From assembly GCA_963773105.1 (NCBI GenBank), contig CAVZAA010000005.1:186001-250000 (forward strand): a stretch of 64,000 bases of DNA. Reading direction: 5' to 3'. How positions within the stretch are numbered: the stretch's first letter is position 1; each line of letters opens with the position of its first letter. Source of the stretch: Trebonia sp963773105. Its GTDB lineage: Bacteria; Actinomycetota; Actinomycetes; Streptosporangiales; Streptosporangiaceae. Positions 34,010-43,315 of this stretch are shown one piece after another. Both the position numbers and the translations under genes were made by a program. The notes beneath the pieces are model-generated. The model did no database searches, had not been told where the DNA came from, and worked only from the letters and a program-made list of their open reading frames with translations.

Positions 34010-35078
34010 GAATGGTGACCGGTGAGGTCGGTATCGCCGTGCATCCTAAGGGGTCCGGCCAAGCATCCCGAGACGGCGGGCGGATGAGAGTCAGCCGGGT
34101 CCGTTCGATAGGAGGGTTTTGCTGGTTTTGATCTAAGTCGCGCAGGATGCAGCGGAAGCCCAGGTGCGCGGTGGAGGTGTCGACCGCCTCGCCCTGGCGG
34201 GCGGCCGGGCGGTAGCGGAGACAGTAGTTGGGCGCGCACAGGTGCGAGCCGCCTTTGATGACGCGGCGCGGGATGTGGGCACCGGGCTGGTCGGGGACGA
34301 GGCTGTCTTCGGCCGAGGTGATTCTCGGGTTCCTCGGCACGCAGCAGGCGTGGTGCGCGGCCGGAGCGGCGTAGTAGTCGCTGGTCCACTCCCAGACGTT
34401 GCCGACCATGTCGTAGAGGCCGAAGCCGTTGGGCGGGAAGCCGCGGACGGCGGAGGTGCCGTGCCTGCGCGGCGGCTTCAGGTTCTGCCAGGGGAATTCG
34501 CCCTGCCAGGTGTTGGCCATCGCCTTGTCCCTCGAGGCGGGGTCGTCGCCCCAGGTGTAGGTCGCGCCATCGAGGCCGCCGCGGGCGGCGCACTCCCACT
34601 CGGCCTCGGTCGGCAGCTCCTTGCCCGCCCAGGCGGCGTAGGCGTCGGCGTCCTCGGCCGCCACGTGGGTGACCGGGTGCAGGTCGAGGCCGTTCAGGGT
34701 GCTGGCGGGGCCGCGCGGATGACGCCAGTCGGCGCCGGGGGTGTACCGCCACCACTGCGAGACGTCCCCCAGGTCGACCGGCCGGTCCGGCTGGAAGAAC
34801 ACCAGCGAGCCGGGGCGCAGCAGGTCCGGGTCGGCGCCGGGGTACTGGGCGGGGTCGAGCGGACGCTCGGCCACGGTGACGTACCCGGCCGCCTTCACGA
34901 ACGCGCGGAACTCGGCCACCGTCACCGGGTGGTCGTCCATCAAGAAGCCGTCGACCTCGACCCGGCGGACCGGGCGTTCCTCCGGGTAGAAGTCCGCCGA
35001 CCCCATCAGGAACTCGCCGCCGGGCACCCGGACCATGCCTTTCACCCGGCGGCGGGCGGGCACCGGCGTCGCGGTCAC
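33900..35078 (-). CDS. Formylglycine-generating enzyme (SUMF1 family)
   Basis: FGE-like protein of 392 residues that oxidises a Cys in sulfatases to formylglycine. Family segments: MVRVPGGEFLMGS at the N-terminus, HPVTHVAAEDADAYAAWAGK, LPTEAEWECAARGG, YDMVGNVWEWTSDYY, RVIKGGSHLCAPNYCLRYRP (with the active-site cysteines of aerobic FGE) and LGFRCIL. The domain ends near residue 325. The remaining 65 residues come from flanking DNA and the palindromic repeat. The arylsulfatase gene ends three bases before the FGE start, so enzyme and substrate are co-transcribed. Confidence 0.92.
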   Translation of the reverse strand: MTATPVPARRRVKGMVRVPGGEFLMGSADFYPEERPVRRVEVDGFLMDDHPVTVAEFRAFVKAAGYVTVAERPLDPAQYPGADPDLLRPGSLVFFQPDRPVDLGDVSQWWRYTPGADWRHPRGPASTLNGLDLHPVTHVAAEDADAYAAWAGKELPTEAEWECAARGGLDGATYTWGDDPASRDKAMANTWQGEFPWQNLKPPRRHGTSAVRGFPPNGFGLYDMVGNVWEWTSDYYAAPAAHHACCVPRNPRITSAEDSLVPDQPGAHIPRRVIKGGSHLCAPNYCLRYRPAARQGEAVDTSTAHLGFRCILRDLDQNQQNPPIERTRLTLIRPPSRDAWPDPLGCTAIPTSPVTIPVGYAIDTKRHLSSAPSTPIGAVDGADDRSAVRSVA

Positions 35079-35081
35079 GGC

Positions 35082-37436
35082 TTACTCACGCATCAGCATG
35101 AGCGCCGCTTCGCGCTCGAGATCCAGGTACGGGTCGCCGCTGACGTCGATGACGATCCGGTTGATCGTTCCGCCGGTGAAGGCGTAAGGCGACTGACCCG
35201 GATAGTCGGCGGTGATCGGCTCGCCCGGGTCCCGGCCCACGTTCAGGCCGGAGCCGGCGATGGCGAACGCGCCGAGCTGGGTCCTGATCCTGCCCTGGCC
35301 GATCTTGCGGTCGCCGCGAAAGAGCGTCAGGGTCCCGATGGCGCAGTCCGGCCGCTGCTCCTCCTTCTCGAACGACGCGCTCAGGATGAGATCATTCCCG
35401 GCCGGGATGTCCTCGTCGGCCACGATCTTCTGCTCCTCGCTGCCGAGGAAGTTGTTGACGTACTGCAGCCGGCCGTTCTTCACGTACAGGGTGTGGCCGC
35501 CGAACCGCGAGCCCATGGCGAACAGGACCCCCTGAGCGGGCGGCGCGGTGACGTCGACCAGCGCGCCGATCACGAAGGAGCGGTTGCGCGTGTTAACGGC
35601 CTGCCATTCGGGGACCGGGGCGGTGCCAGGGAAGTAGACGTACCGCGAACGCGGGGCGGTGAGCTGCGGACGCGGGGTCCCCATGATCTCCACCGCGGAA
35701 CGGTCATCCAGTGGGAAGGCCCCGTTGGCGCCGGCCTCGGCGAACCACAGCGCCACCAGCTCCCTGAGCTTGTCCGGGTGCTCGGCGGCGAGGTCGTGCA
35801 GCTCGGCCCGGTCGAAGTCTGTGTGGTAGAGCTCCCAGGTGTCGTCGTTGAAGTGGCCCCAGCCGGCGATGCACGGATGCGTGGTGACGGCCTTCCAGCC
35901 CTCGTGCCAGATCGCCCGGGAGCCGAGCATCGCGTAGAACTGGGTCTTGCGGTTCGATGAGGCGGACCCGTCGTCGATGCTGCCGCGCATGCTGACCCCG
36001 TCGAAGGGGCTCTGCGTGTTGCCCTTGATCGTCTCGGGCGGGTCGACGCCGAGGATGTCCAGGATCGTGGGCACGATGTCGATCGCGTGATGGTACTGGC
36101 CGCGGATCTCGCCCCGGGCCTTCGTGCCGGCCGGCCACGAGATGATGCACGGGTCGCAGGTGCCGCCGTTGAACTCGTACCGCTTCCACATCTTGAACGG
36201 GGTGTTGAACGCCATCGCCCAGCCGTTGGGATAGTGGTTGTAGGTGCTCGGCCCGCCCAGGTCGTCCATCTTCGCGAGGTTCTCCGCCAGGTCGTCGGCG
36301 ACGCCGTTGGCGAACTTCATCTCGTTGACCGATCCGTTGGGGCCGCCCTCGCCGCTGGCGCCGTTGTCGGAGACCAGAACGATGACCGTGTTGTCGCGCT
36401 GCTCGGTCTGCTCCAGGTAGTCGAGCAGCCGCCCGATGTGGTGGTCGGCGTGCGCGAGGAAGCCGGCGTAGACCTCCGCCATCCGCGCGAACAGGCGCCT
36501 CTCGTCGTCGCTGAGCGAGTCCCACGGCCGGGTGTAGTCAAGCTCGGGGAACGGCTTGCCGTCTGGGCCGGTCCTGGACTGGGGTGTGCCGATCGGGTTG
36601 AGCGGCGGGAGCCCGGTGTTGGGCGGGACGATCCCCATGTCCTTCTGCCGGGCCAGGGTCTGCTCGCGGATCGCCTCGTAGCCCATGTCGAACTGGCCCC
36701 TGAAGCGGTCGATCCACTCGCGCGGGGCCTGGTGCGGCGCGTGGCACGCCCCAGGAGCGTAATAGAGGAAGAACGGCTTGTCGGGTGCCACCGCCTTGGC
36801 GTCCTTGATGAACTCGAGCGCCTTGTCGGTGATGTCGTCGGTCAGGTGATAGCCCTCTTCCGGGGAGCGCGGCGGGTCCACCGGGTGGTTGTCGTAGACC
36901 AGGTCCGGGTACCACTGGTTGGTCTCGGCGCCGAGGAAGCCGTAGAACCGCTCGGTTCCCCGGCCGCTGGGCCAGTTGCGGCGGGTCGCCGCCAGGTTCA
37001 TCTCGTCGGTCGGGCACAGGTGCCACTTGCCTACCAGGTACGTGTTCCAGCCGCGATCGGCCAGGATCTCCGGGAGCATGCCGTTCTCCGGCGGGATTGT
37101 GCCGCTGGCGTTCGGGAAGCCGATGGCGGCCTCGGTGATGCAGGCCATGCTGTTGCGCGTGTGGTTGCGCCCGGTGAGCAGGCACGAGCGGGTGGGCGAG
37201 CACAGCGCCGTGGTGTGCCACTGGGTGTAGCGGACTCCCTGGGCGGCGATCCGGTCGATGTTCGGCGTCGGGACCGGCCCGCCGTAGCAGCTCATCGCCG
37301 AGAAGCCCACGTCGTCGAGGACGATGTACACGACGTTGGGCGCGTCGGACGGCGCCTTGGGCGGCTCGAATGGCGTCCAGTCGGGTTCCGAGTCGCGGAT
37401 GTCGACGTTGATGGTCCCCTTAAACGGCTTCGCCAT
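35082..37436 (-). CDS. Arylsulfatase
   Basis: Type I sulfatase of 784 residues. Metal-binding Asp pair in YIVLDDVGFSA (about 41-42). The signature CSPTRSCLLTGR places the Cys to be converted to formylglycine at residue 79, and GKWHL follows. The second metal site is in LVSDNGASGEGG. A C-terminal domain of about 230 residues has a beta-rich end (GHTLYVKNGRLQYVNN). No signal peptide is visible, so it may act in the cytoplasm or leave by an unusual route. GAGGAG precedes the ATG at 37436. It is partnered with the adjacent FGE. Confidence 0.93.
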   Translation of the reverse strand: MAKPFKGTINVDIRDSEPDWTPFEPPKAPSDAPNVVYIVLDDVGFSAMSCYGGPVPTPNIDRIAAQGVRYTQWHTTALCSPTRSCLLTGRNHTRNSMACITEAAIGFPNASGTIPPENGMLPEILADRGWNTYLVGKWHLCPTDEMNLAATRRNWPSGRGTERFYGFLGAETNQWYPDLVYDNHPVDPPRSPEEGYHLTDDITDKALEFIKDAKAVAPDKPFFLYYAPGACHAPHQAPREWIDRFRGQFDMGYEAIREQTLARQKDMGIVPPNTGLPPLNPIGTPQSRTGPDGKPFPELDYTRPWDSLSDDERRLFARMAEVYAGFLAHADHHIGRLLDYLEQTEQRDNTVIVLVSDNGASGEGGPNGSVNEMKFANGVADDLAENLAKMDDLGGPSTYNHYPNGWAMAFNTPFKMWKRYEFNGGTCDPCIISWPAGTKARGEIRGQYHHAIDIVPTILDILGVDPPETIKGNTQSPFDGVSMRGSIDDGSASSNRKTQFYAMLGSRAIWHEGWKAVTTHPCIAGWGHFNDDTWELYHTDFDRAELHDLAAEHPDKLRELVALWFAEAGANGAFPLDDRSAVEIMGTPRPQLTAPRSRYVYFPGTAPVPEWQAVNTRNRSFVIGALVDVTAPPAQGVLFAMGSRFGGHTLYVKNGRLQYVNNFLGSEEQKIVADEDIPAGNDLILSASFEKEEQRPDCAIGTLTLFRGDRKIGQGRIRTQLGAFAIAGSGLNVGRDPGEPITADYPGQSPYAFTGGTINRIVIDVSGDPYLDLEREAALMLMRE

Positions 37437-37599
37437 TAGGACTCCTCGTTTGTCGGTGGCCCGTCACCCGCACGGAGGGGAGGCCATACAGGCCGATTCC
37501 CCAGCGCTGGGCGGCGATGTCACCCATGGCGGGTGACATCGATGGGCCTATCCGGTTAGGCGGGTGATCGCGTCGCCTGGCCTTCCCCGTGCCGCACGG

Positions 37600-37632
37600 G
37601 ATCGGGCACCGGCCGGCGGCCGGTGCCCGATC
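37600..37632. terminator. Strong hairpin downstream of the DUF7144 gene
   Basis: Perfect 15-bp stem (37600-37614 with 37618-37632) with a 3-base loop. It lies 29 bases past the stop of the minus-strand membrane protein gene and about 165 bases upstream of the sulfatase start, so it should separate the two transcripts. Confidence 0.75.
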
Positions 37633-37660
37633 TCTTCCTTGCGACTGGTTAAGGCGGCGA

Positions 37661-38215
37661 TCATGCGTAGCCGCGGCGCGGGGTGAGCAGCGCCCAGATC
37701 ACGAACGCGTCGAGCGCGATCACTACGATCGACCAGATCGGGAAGAAGGGCAGGTAGACCAGGTTCAGGAACAGGCTCAGCGAGGCGACGGTCACCCCGA
37801 CCACGCGGGCCCAGGTCTGGTCCGCCAGCAGGGCGGCGCCGGCCAGGAAGATGACGATGCCGGCGATGAGGTGGATCCAGCCCCAGGTGTGGACCGAGAG
37901 GTTGTAGGTGTAGTTGGACGCCGTCACGAAGTACGAGCCATTGACGAGCTGCGCGATCCCCTCGAGGATGTTGCCGATCCCGGAGATCATCAGCATCACC
38001 GCGGCGAAGACCGTCCAGCCGATCACCGCCCCGCTCGGCTCGGCTCCGGCGTACCCGGCCTGGTCGTCATAGCCCGGCGCCGGGCGTGGCACGTACCCAC
38101 GGGTGGCCTCGGCCGTCGGGCTCGCGTGCTTGCCGACGGTGGCACCCATTCCGGTTCCGCCGGTGGTGGCGCCCGTCCCGGTGGCGCCGGTCGGCTGATC
38201 CTGTGGACTGCTCAT
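37661..38215 (-). CDS. DUF7144-type four-helix membrane protein
   Basis: Protein of 184 residues. The first 65 are a disordered Gly/Thr-rich tail (TGATGTGATTGGTG). Four membrane helices follow: WTVFAAVMLMISGIGNILEG, WGWIHLIAGIVIFLAGAALL, VGVTVASLSLFLNLVYLPF and WSIVVIALDAFVIWALL. The pattern with NILEGIAQL and HTWGWIHL is that of a common actinobacterial membrane family of unknown role. ATG at 38215; monocistronic. Confidence 0.8.
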   Translation of the reverse strand: MSSPQDQPTGATGTGATTGGTGMGATVGKHASPTAEATRGYVPRPAPGYDDQAGYAGAEPSGAVIGWTVFAAVMLMISGIGNILEGIAQLVNGSYFVTASNYTYNLSVHTWGWIHLIAGIVIFLAGAALLADQTWARVVGVTVASLSLFLNLVYLPFFPIWSIVVIALDAFVIWALLTPRRGYA

Positions 38216-38450
38216 CGAATCGACCTCTCTTCACCTCGGCCTCACTTGTGACCTTCAGTAGTCACTACGGTACCCATGGCAACATTCCCGGAACATCACA
38301 CCGAGCAGTCAATTTCAGACGCTGCGCCGGGCTTGTTTCGCTTTGCCTGGCGGCCCGCCGGACTAGTCCGCGCGTCGCGGTGAGCCGATGCCCTGGTGGT
38401 CCGGCACCATCGCCCCGGCGGCGACCGCCTCACCTGGCACGGGTGAATGG

Positions 38451-39731
38451 TTACTGGTCGGGCCAGAGGTCCTCGGGCTCGCGCCCCCTGGTCTCAGGAA
38501 GCAGCCAGAACAGCCCCACCAGCGGTATCACGGGCAGGAAGGTGAGCAGCCCGGCCAGCGCGAACGGCTGACCGGAGCGCGCCACCAGACCGAAGATGAC
38601 CAGGCCGGCGACCGCCCCGAGCACCCCGACCGCCAGCGACCAGCCGACCACCGAGGCGCGGACCGCAGTGGGGAACAGCTCGGTGGTCATGGAGCCCATG
38701 GCCGGCCCGAAGACCGAGGCGGCGAACACCTCCAGGATGTAGCCGGCCACCAGCGCGGGCGCGGAGCCCGAGTAGGCCAGGACGGCCAGCAGGGCCATCG
38801 CCACCATGGCGAACGAGCCGGTCAGCCGCCTGCCCACCCGGTCGGCGAGCCACCGTCCTGCCAGCAGTCCGGCTAGTCCCGAGGCGCCCGCTCCCACCAC
38901 CATGCCGGCCGTCACCACGCCCGGCAGGCGGAGGAAGTTCTGCGCGAAGAGGAAGATGAAGCTGTTCGCGGGTCCCGTGATCACCGAGACCGCGAAGGCC
39001 AGCGCGACGATCACCGCCAGGCGGGCGCGGAACGGCCGGGCGACCGCGCCGAGCACCGGAATCGGGTGCCTGGGGCCGGCCGCCGCCACGGCGAACCGGT
39101 CGGGCTCCGACAGCCAACGGCGGAGCACCGGCAGCAGGGCAAGCGGAAGCAGGGCGAGCGCGAACACCCCGCGGAAGCCGAGCGCGCCCGACCCCAGGCT
39201 GTGCACGATGGCGATGGCCCCCGCCCCGAGGCCGTAGCCGGCCGCGACCAGCGCCACCGCCTTGGCCCGGTCGGATGAGGCGGTCTCCTCCGCCACATCG
39301 ACCTGCGCGAGGCCGTTGGTGGCGCTGAGCAAGGGCCGCCCGCAGGCAAAGATGACCACGAACCACCAGTAGGTCGGGCTGGCGGCGGCCAGCGCGGTCA
39401 GCGCCAGCCCCGCGCCGACGGTGATGAGCAGCATCCTCCGGCGGCCGAAACGGTCGGCCAGGCCGGTGACCGGGAGGCCGCCCAGCGCCGCCAGGCGGAT
39501 GATGGCCAGTCCGATCCCCAGGTCGGTTCCCGACAGCCCGGCCTGGTCGGCGAACGTCGCGCCGTGCGTTACCTGGCCGAACCCCTTGGCGACGTCGCCC
39601 AGCGCGGCCACCACGCCGAATTGCCCGAACCCGGAGGCGAAGGCGGCGATAGCCACGCCAACCACGGCCCGGTCGGTCCAGCGATGCAGCTGGAGCCCGG
39701 CTGCTCGGGGCTCAGGAGCCGTACTCGGCAC
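38451..39731 (-). CDS. Major facilitator superfamily transporter
   Basis: Twelve-helix MFS permease of 426 residues. The loop 2-3 signature is GLADRFGRRRM, and WLADRVGRR is the matching loop 8-9 motif, so both halves are present. The SxGTDLGIGLAIIRLAALGG-type helix and FPTAVRASVVGW are typical of sugar/aromatic-acid porters. It starts with GTG 39731. The substrate cannot be told from the sequence. It stands alone; the 230 bases to the DUF7144 gene show nothing. Confidence 0.88.
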   Translation of the reverse strand: MPSTAPEPRAAGLQLHRWTDRAVVGVAIAAFASGFGQFGVVAALGDVAKGFGQVTHGATFADQAGLSGTDLGIGLAIIRLAALGGLPVTGLADRFGRRRMLLITVGAGLALTALAAASPTYWWFVVIFACGRPLLSATNGLAQVDVAEETASSDRAKAVALVAAGYGLGAGAIAIVHSLGSGALGFRGVFALALLPLALLPVLRRWLSEPDRFAVAAAGPRHPIPVLGAVARPFRARLAVIVALAFAVSVITGPANSFIFLFAQNFLRLPGVVTAGMVVGAGASGLAGLLAGRWLADRVGRRLTGSFAMVAMALLAVLAYSGSAPALVAGYILEVFAASVFGPAMGSMTTELFPTAVRASVVGWSLAVGVLGAVAGLVIFGLVARSGQPFALAGLLTFLPVIPLVGLFWLLPETRGREPEDLWPDQ

Positions 39732-39809
39732 GCGGCCACTGTATTGCTTTCCTGCTCATTGCTTTCCTACTGTCGGGGTTGCCGAACGGCCCGCGGGTAG
39801 ATGCAGGGC

Positions 39810-39992
39810 ATGCTGAAGAAGATTCTCGAGCTCCTGGTCTGCATCCTGCACCCCCTCGCGGTGATCCTCATCTGGATCAACCTGGCCGTGCGCAAGGACA
39901 TCGGCGGCCTCGCCAAGGTCGCCTGGGCGCTGTTCAGCCTGATTCCGCTGGTGCCATTCCTGTACGTGCTGACCGGCGGAGATCTGTGGTGA
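39810..39992 (+). CDS. Small two-helix membrane protein
   Basis: Peptide of 60 residues from an ATG at 39810 (an in-frame ATG lies three codons upstream). Two hydrophobic stretches, ILELLVCILHPLAVILIWIN and AWALFSLIPLVPFLYVL, are separated by a charged loop, RKDIGGLAK. The layout resembles short PMP3/superinfection-immunity-like membrane peptides. Function unknown. It ends 28 bases before hypF and may be in its transcript. Confidence 0.65.
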   Translation: MLKKILELLVCILHPLAVILIWINLAVRKDIGGLAKVAWALFSLIPLVPFLYVLTGGDLW

Positions 39993-40020
39993 AGGCGGCC
40001 CGCTGAGCGATAATCCTCTA

Positions 40021-42837
40021 GTGGAACCGCGCATCAGGACGCTGGTTCAGGTTGAGGGCGTCGTTCAGGGGGTGGGCTTCCGCCCGTTCGTCTACTCGCT
40101 CGCGACCAGGCTCGGGCTGGCCGGCCACGTGGGCAACGACTCGGCCGGCGTCTTCATCGAGATCGAGGGGCCTCCGCCGCGCGTCTTCGATTTCCTCGCC
40201 TCGCTCGAGCATGACGCGCCGCCGCTCGCTCGGATCGAGACGGTGCGGACGTCGGCTCTCGCGCCGAGCAGCGGCGCTGGGTTCTCCATCGTGGCAAGCG
40301 ACCCGGGCGGACGCCGCCAGGCGCTGGTCTCGGCCGACACCGCGACGTGCCCCGACTGCCTGGCGGAGCTGGCCGATCCGGGTGACCGCAGGTTCGGCTA
40401 CCCGTTCATCAACTGCACCAACTGCGGGCCGAGGTTCACGATCGTGCGGGACGTCCCCTATGACCGCCCGCTGACCACGATGGCGGGCTTCGGCATGTGC
40501 GCCGATTGCGCCGCCGAGTACTCCGACCCCGCCGATCGCCGGTTCCACGCTCAGCCGGTCTGCTGTCCCGCCTGCGGCCCGCGACTGCGCCTGCTCGACG
40601 CGTCGGGCGGCGAACGCGGCGGCCACCCTATCGCCTTGGCAGCGGCGCTGCTGGCCGACGGCAAGGTGCTCGCCGTCAAGGGCCTCGGCGGCTATCACCT
40701 CGCCGTCGACGCGGGGAGCGAACCGGCGGCGGCGGCCCTGCGGGAGCGCAAGCACCGCGAGGACAAGCCGTTCGCGCTGATGGTGGCCGACGTCGAGGCG
40801 GCCCGCGCGCTGTGCGAGATTGACCCGACCGCCGCGTCGCTGCTGGCCGGCGCGAGGCGGCCGATCGTGCTGCTGCCCCGGCGGTCCGACGCCGCGGTCG
40901 CGCGGGCGGTGGCGCCTGGCAGCCGCCAGCTCGGCGTCATGCTGCCGTACACGCCGCTGCACCACCTGCTGGTCCGCGAACTGGGCCGTCCAATGGTGCT
41001 GACCAGCGGCAACACCTCCGACGAGCCGATCGCCTACGACGACGGGGACGCGCTCGCCCGACTAGCGGGCATCGCCGACGGCTTCTGCGTCCATGACCGG
41101 CCGATCCACATGCGCACCGACGACTCCGTGGTCCGCGGGTTCCGCGGCCGGGAGATGATCTTGCGCAGGTCCCGGGGCTACGCGCCGGAGCCGATTCGGC
41201 TGCGGGCGCCGTTCCCGCGGCCGGTGCTCGGCTGCGGCGCGGAGCTGAAGAACACGTTCTGCCTGGGCAGGGACGACCACGCGTTCGTCTCCCATCACAT
41301 CGGCGACCTGGAGAATTACGAGACCCTTCGGTCCTTTGCCGAGGGCATCGCCCATTTCCGGCGGCTGTTCGCCATAACCCCGCAGGTCGTGGCGTATGAC
41401 CTGCACCCGGAGTACCTGTCGACCAAGTACGCGCTGGAATGCGAGGACGTCGAACTCGTCGCCGTGCAGCATCATCACGCGCACATCGCGTCCTGCCTGG
41501 CCGACAACGGCGAGGACGGCCCCGTCATCGGGGTGGCATTCGACGGCCTGGGCTACGGGACCGACGGCACGATCTGGGGTGGCGAGTTCCTGATCGCCGA
41601 GCTGGCCGGATTCGACCGGGCCGGGCATCTCGCCCCGGTGCCACTGCCGGGCGCGGGGGCCGCGATCAGGCAGCCGTGGCGGATGGCGGCCGCCTACCTC
41701 TCGGCCGCCTACCCGGAGGGAGCGCCGGGTTCCCTCGACGTCATCCAGCGCAACGCGGGCCGCTGGGACGATGTGCTGGCCGTGGCCCGCAGCGGTGTCA
41801 ACTCGCCGCTGACCTCGAGCGCGGGCAGGCTGTTCGACGCGGCCGCGGCCGTGCTCGGCGTCCGGGACGCGATCAACTACGAGGGTCAGGCCGCCGTCGA
41901 GCTCGAGCAGCTGGCCGACCCGGCCGAGCTGGCTGCCTACCCGGCCGGCATCGACGAAGGCGACCAGCTGCGAGTGGTCGGCGCGGACCTCGTCCGTGCG
42001 GTGGCGGAGGACATCGGCGGCGGCGTCGCGGCGGCGGTCGTCGCGGCCCGGTTCCACAACGGGGTGGCCGCCGCGATCGCGCGGACGTGCGCGATCCTGC
42101 GGTCGCGGACCGGGCTCGGGGTGGTGGCGCTGTCCGGCGGCGTCTTCCAGAACCTGCTGCTGCTCGACCGGACCGTCAGCCGACTCGAGGCGAACGGTTT
42201 CCGGGTCCTGGTGCACGCCCGGGTGCCGCCCAACGACGGCGGCATCAGCCTCGGCCAGGCGGCCGTGGCCGCGGCCCGCGACCGGCCGTTATTCCGGGTA
42301 TTCGTCGGGGGTCTCCAAGAATTCCCTGGTCATTACCCCCATGGTTATGTCACCAGGCTGGATCAGGTCGGATGGGACGTCGGCGGCCATTGGATTGATC
42401 TTGACAAAGGGCGGAAGCTGCGGCTCGGCCCAGATAACCTGCCGTCTCTTGCCGAACCATCGCCTGATTCTCACCATGCGGCAGGAACTACCCGCCGAGG
42501 GCGATTTACACCTTCGCTGCCTCGCTATCAACACGGTCTGCCGCTCGATTTGGCGACAGCCGAGGAGCTGGGCTTGTCGGGCCCGGCCGGCCGTCGACGA
42601 CGCCGCGCCTTGACGCTGAGCGCGAGGCGGCGCGGCTACGGGTGCTACTCGACGGGCTGCGCGTCCAACTCGTCACCACGCCCCGCCAGACCACAGCCGA
42701 GTGGGCGCTGTCGGTGCTCGATGACCACCTCGCCGCGCTTGCCGTCCCGCCCGCCGAGGACGTCGCGGGAAGAGGTCAGCCTGAGCCGAGGGTGCCGAAC
42801 TGCAGGGCCGCGAGCCGCCATCCGTCCGGCTGCTTGA
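40021..42837 (+). CDS. hypF: Carbamoyltransferase HypF with an abnormal C-terminal extension
   Basis: Makes the thiocarbamoyl group that becomes the CN ligands of the [NiFe] centre, with HypE. Domains in order: acylphosphatase (1-90; VQGVGFRPFVY), two Cys4 zinc fingers (about 115-185; CPDC, CTNC, CADC, CPAC), a YrdC-like domain (200-380) and a Kae1-like carbamoyltransferase (385-755; HHHAHIASC, GVAFDGLGYGTDGTIWGGEF). HypF proteins end near GISLGQAAVAAAR. Here the frame continues 180 codons to 42837 through low-complexity, unrelated sequence, so the natural stop seems lost. GTG start at 40021. Confidence 0.93.
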   Translation: MEPRIRTLVQVEGVVQGVGFRPFVYSLATRLGLAGHVGNDSAGVFIEIEGPPPRVFDFLASLEHDAPPLARIETVRTSALAPSSGAGFSIVASDPGGRRQALVSADTATCPDCLAELADPGDRRFGYPFINCTNCGPRFTIVRDVPYDRPLTTMAGFGMCADCAAEYSDPADRRFHAQPVCCPACGPRLRLLDASGGERGGHPIALAAALLADGKVLAVKGLGGYHLAVDAGSEPAAAALRERKHREDKPFALMVADVEAARALCEIDPTAASLLAGARRPIVLLPRRSDAAVARAVAPGSRQLGVMLPYTPLHHLLVRELGRPMVLTSGNTSDEPIAYDDGDALARLAGIADGFCVHDRPIHMRTDDSVVRGFRGREMILRRSRGYAPEPIRLRAPFPRPVLGCGAELKNTFCLGRDDHAFVSHHIGDLENYETLRSFAEGIAHFRRLFAITPQVVAYDLHPEYLSTKYALECEDVELVAVQHHHAHIASCLADNGEDGPVIGVAFDGLGYGTDGTIWGGEFLIAELAGFDRAGHLAPVPLPGAGAAIRQPWRMAAAYLSAAYPEGAPGSLDVIQRNAGRWDDVLAVARSGVNSPLTSSAGRLFDAAAAVLGVRDAINYEGQAAVELEQLADPAELAAYPAGIDEGDQLRVVGADLVRAVAEDIGGGVAAAVVAARFHNGVAAAIARTCAILRSRTGLGVVALSGGVFQNLLLLDRTVSRLEANGFRVLVHARVPPNDGGISLGQAAVAAARDRPLFRVFVGGLQEFPGHYPHGYVTRLDQVGWDVGGHWIDLDKGRKLRLGPDNLPSLAEPSPDSHHAAGTTRRGRFTPSLPRYQHGLPLDLATAEELGLSGPAGRRRRRALTLSARRRGYGCYSTGCASNSSPRPARPQPSGRCRCSMTTSPRLPSRPPRTSREEVSLSRGCRTAGPRAAIRPAA

Positions 42838-42943
42838 CTCCCAGAGGACGCCGCCGATGGCGTTTGGCGCACCGGCCCTCGAACCGTCCCCGTCGTGTCC
42901 GCGCGACTACCCTCGGTATGCATAGCCGCCCGCGCGGCCGGGC
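42290..42943. other. Region between hypF's natural end and the next gene
   Basis: Lower in GC at its left part than its surroundings. On the minus strand 42289-42477 holds a 62-codon frame (MVRIRRWFGKRRQVIWAEP at the start) that I do not recognise. On the plus strand, in a third frame near 42600-42770, a helical, protein-like stretch EREAARLRVLLDGLRVQLV lacks a start, so it looks like a gene fragment. It is probably a rearranged junction carrying foreign sequence. Confidence 0.4.
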
Positions 42944-43315
42944 ATGGCTGAGTACAGCCATCCGGTTCGCGCAGGGCAGCGCCGGCCCGAGGAGCACAGG
43001 CCATTGGCTGATCCCGAACATCACCGCTCGTTCGCCGACAGGGCGCACCAGGCGCTGTCCAACGTCGGACAAGACGACCGCGTCAAACAGGCCGCGGCCG
43101 CGGCCAGGGAAGCGGCCGAGCGGGCCGAAGAGGCGTCGAGGAACGTCACCCGGAGGGTCGGCCAGGAAGACGCGTGGGACGAGCTACGGGGCGACGTGGA
43201 GCTGCTGAGCGAGGTCGCGCGCGCCCAGCACGCGCTGATCGTCGACCTGGTCGATCGTGTCGCGGAGCTCGAGCGCCGGGCCGGGACCGATCCGGGGGCC
43301 GGCCGCGGTGCCTGA
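42944..43315 (+). CDS. Small coiled-coil protein, unknown function
   Basis: Protein of 123 residues. Residues about 45-75 (VKQAAAAAREAAERAEEASR) and 85-115 (LSEVARAQHALIVDLVDRVA) are amphipathic helices likely to form a coiled coil. There is no signal peptide or membrane helix. The stop overlaps the start of the next gene (GTG at 43308), so the two are translated together and may interact. No family recognised. Confidence 0.55.
   Translation: MAEYSHPVRAGQRRPEEHRPLADPEHHRSFADRAHQALSNVGQDDRVKQAAAAAREAAERAEEASRNVTRRVGQEDAWDELRGDVELLSEVARAQHALIVDLVDRVAELERRAGTDPGAGRGA

Noticed and set aside
36087..37439. Plus-strand open frame of 450 codons opposite the sulfatase
   Set aside because: The sulfatase signature and metal ligands are on the minus strand; the opposite frame has no recognisable domain.
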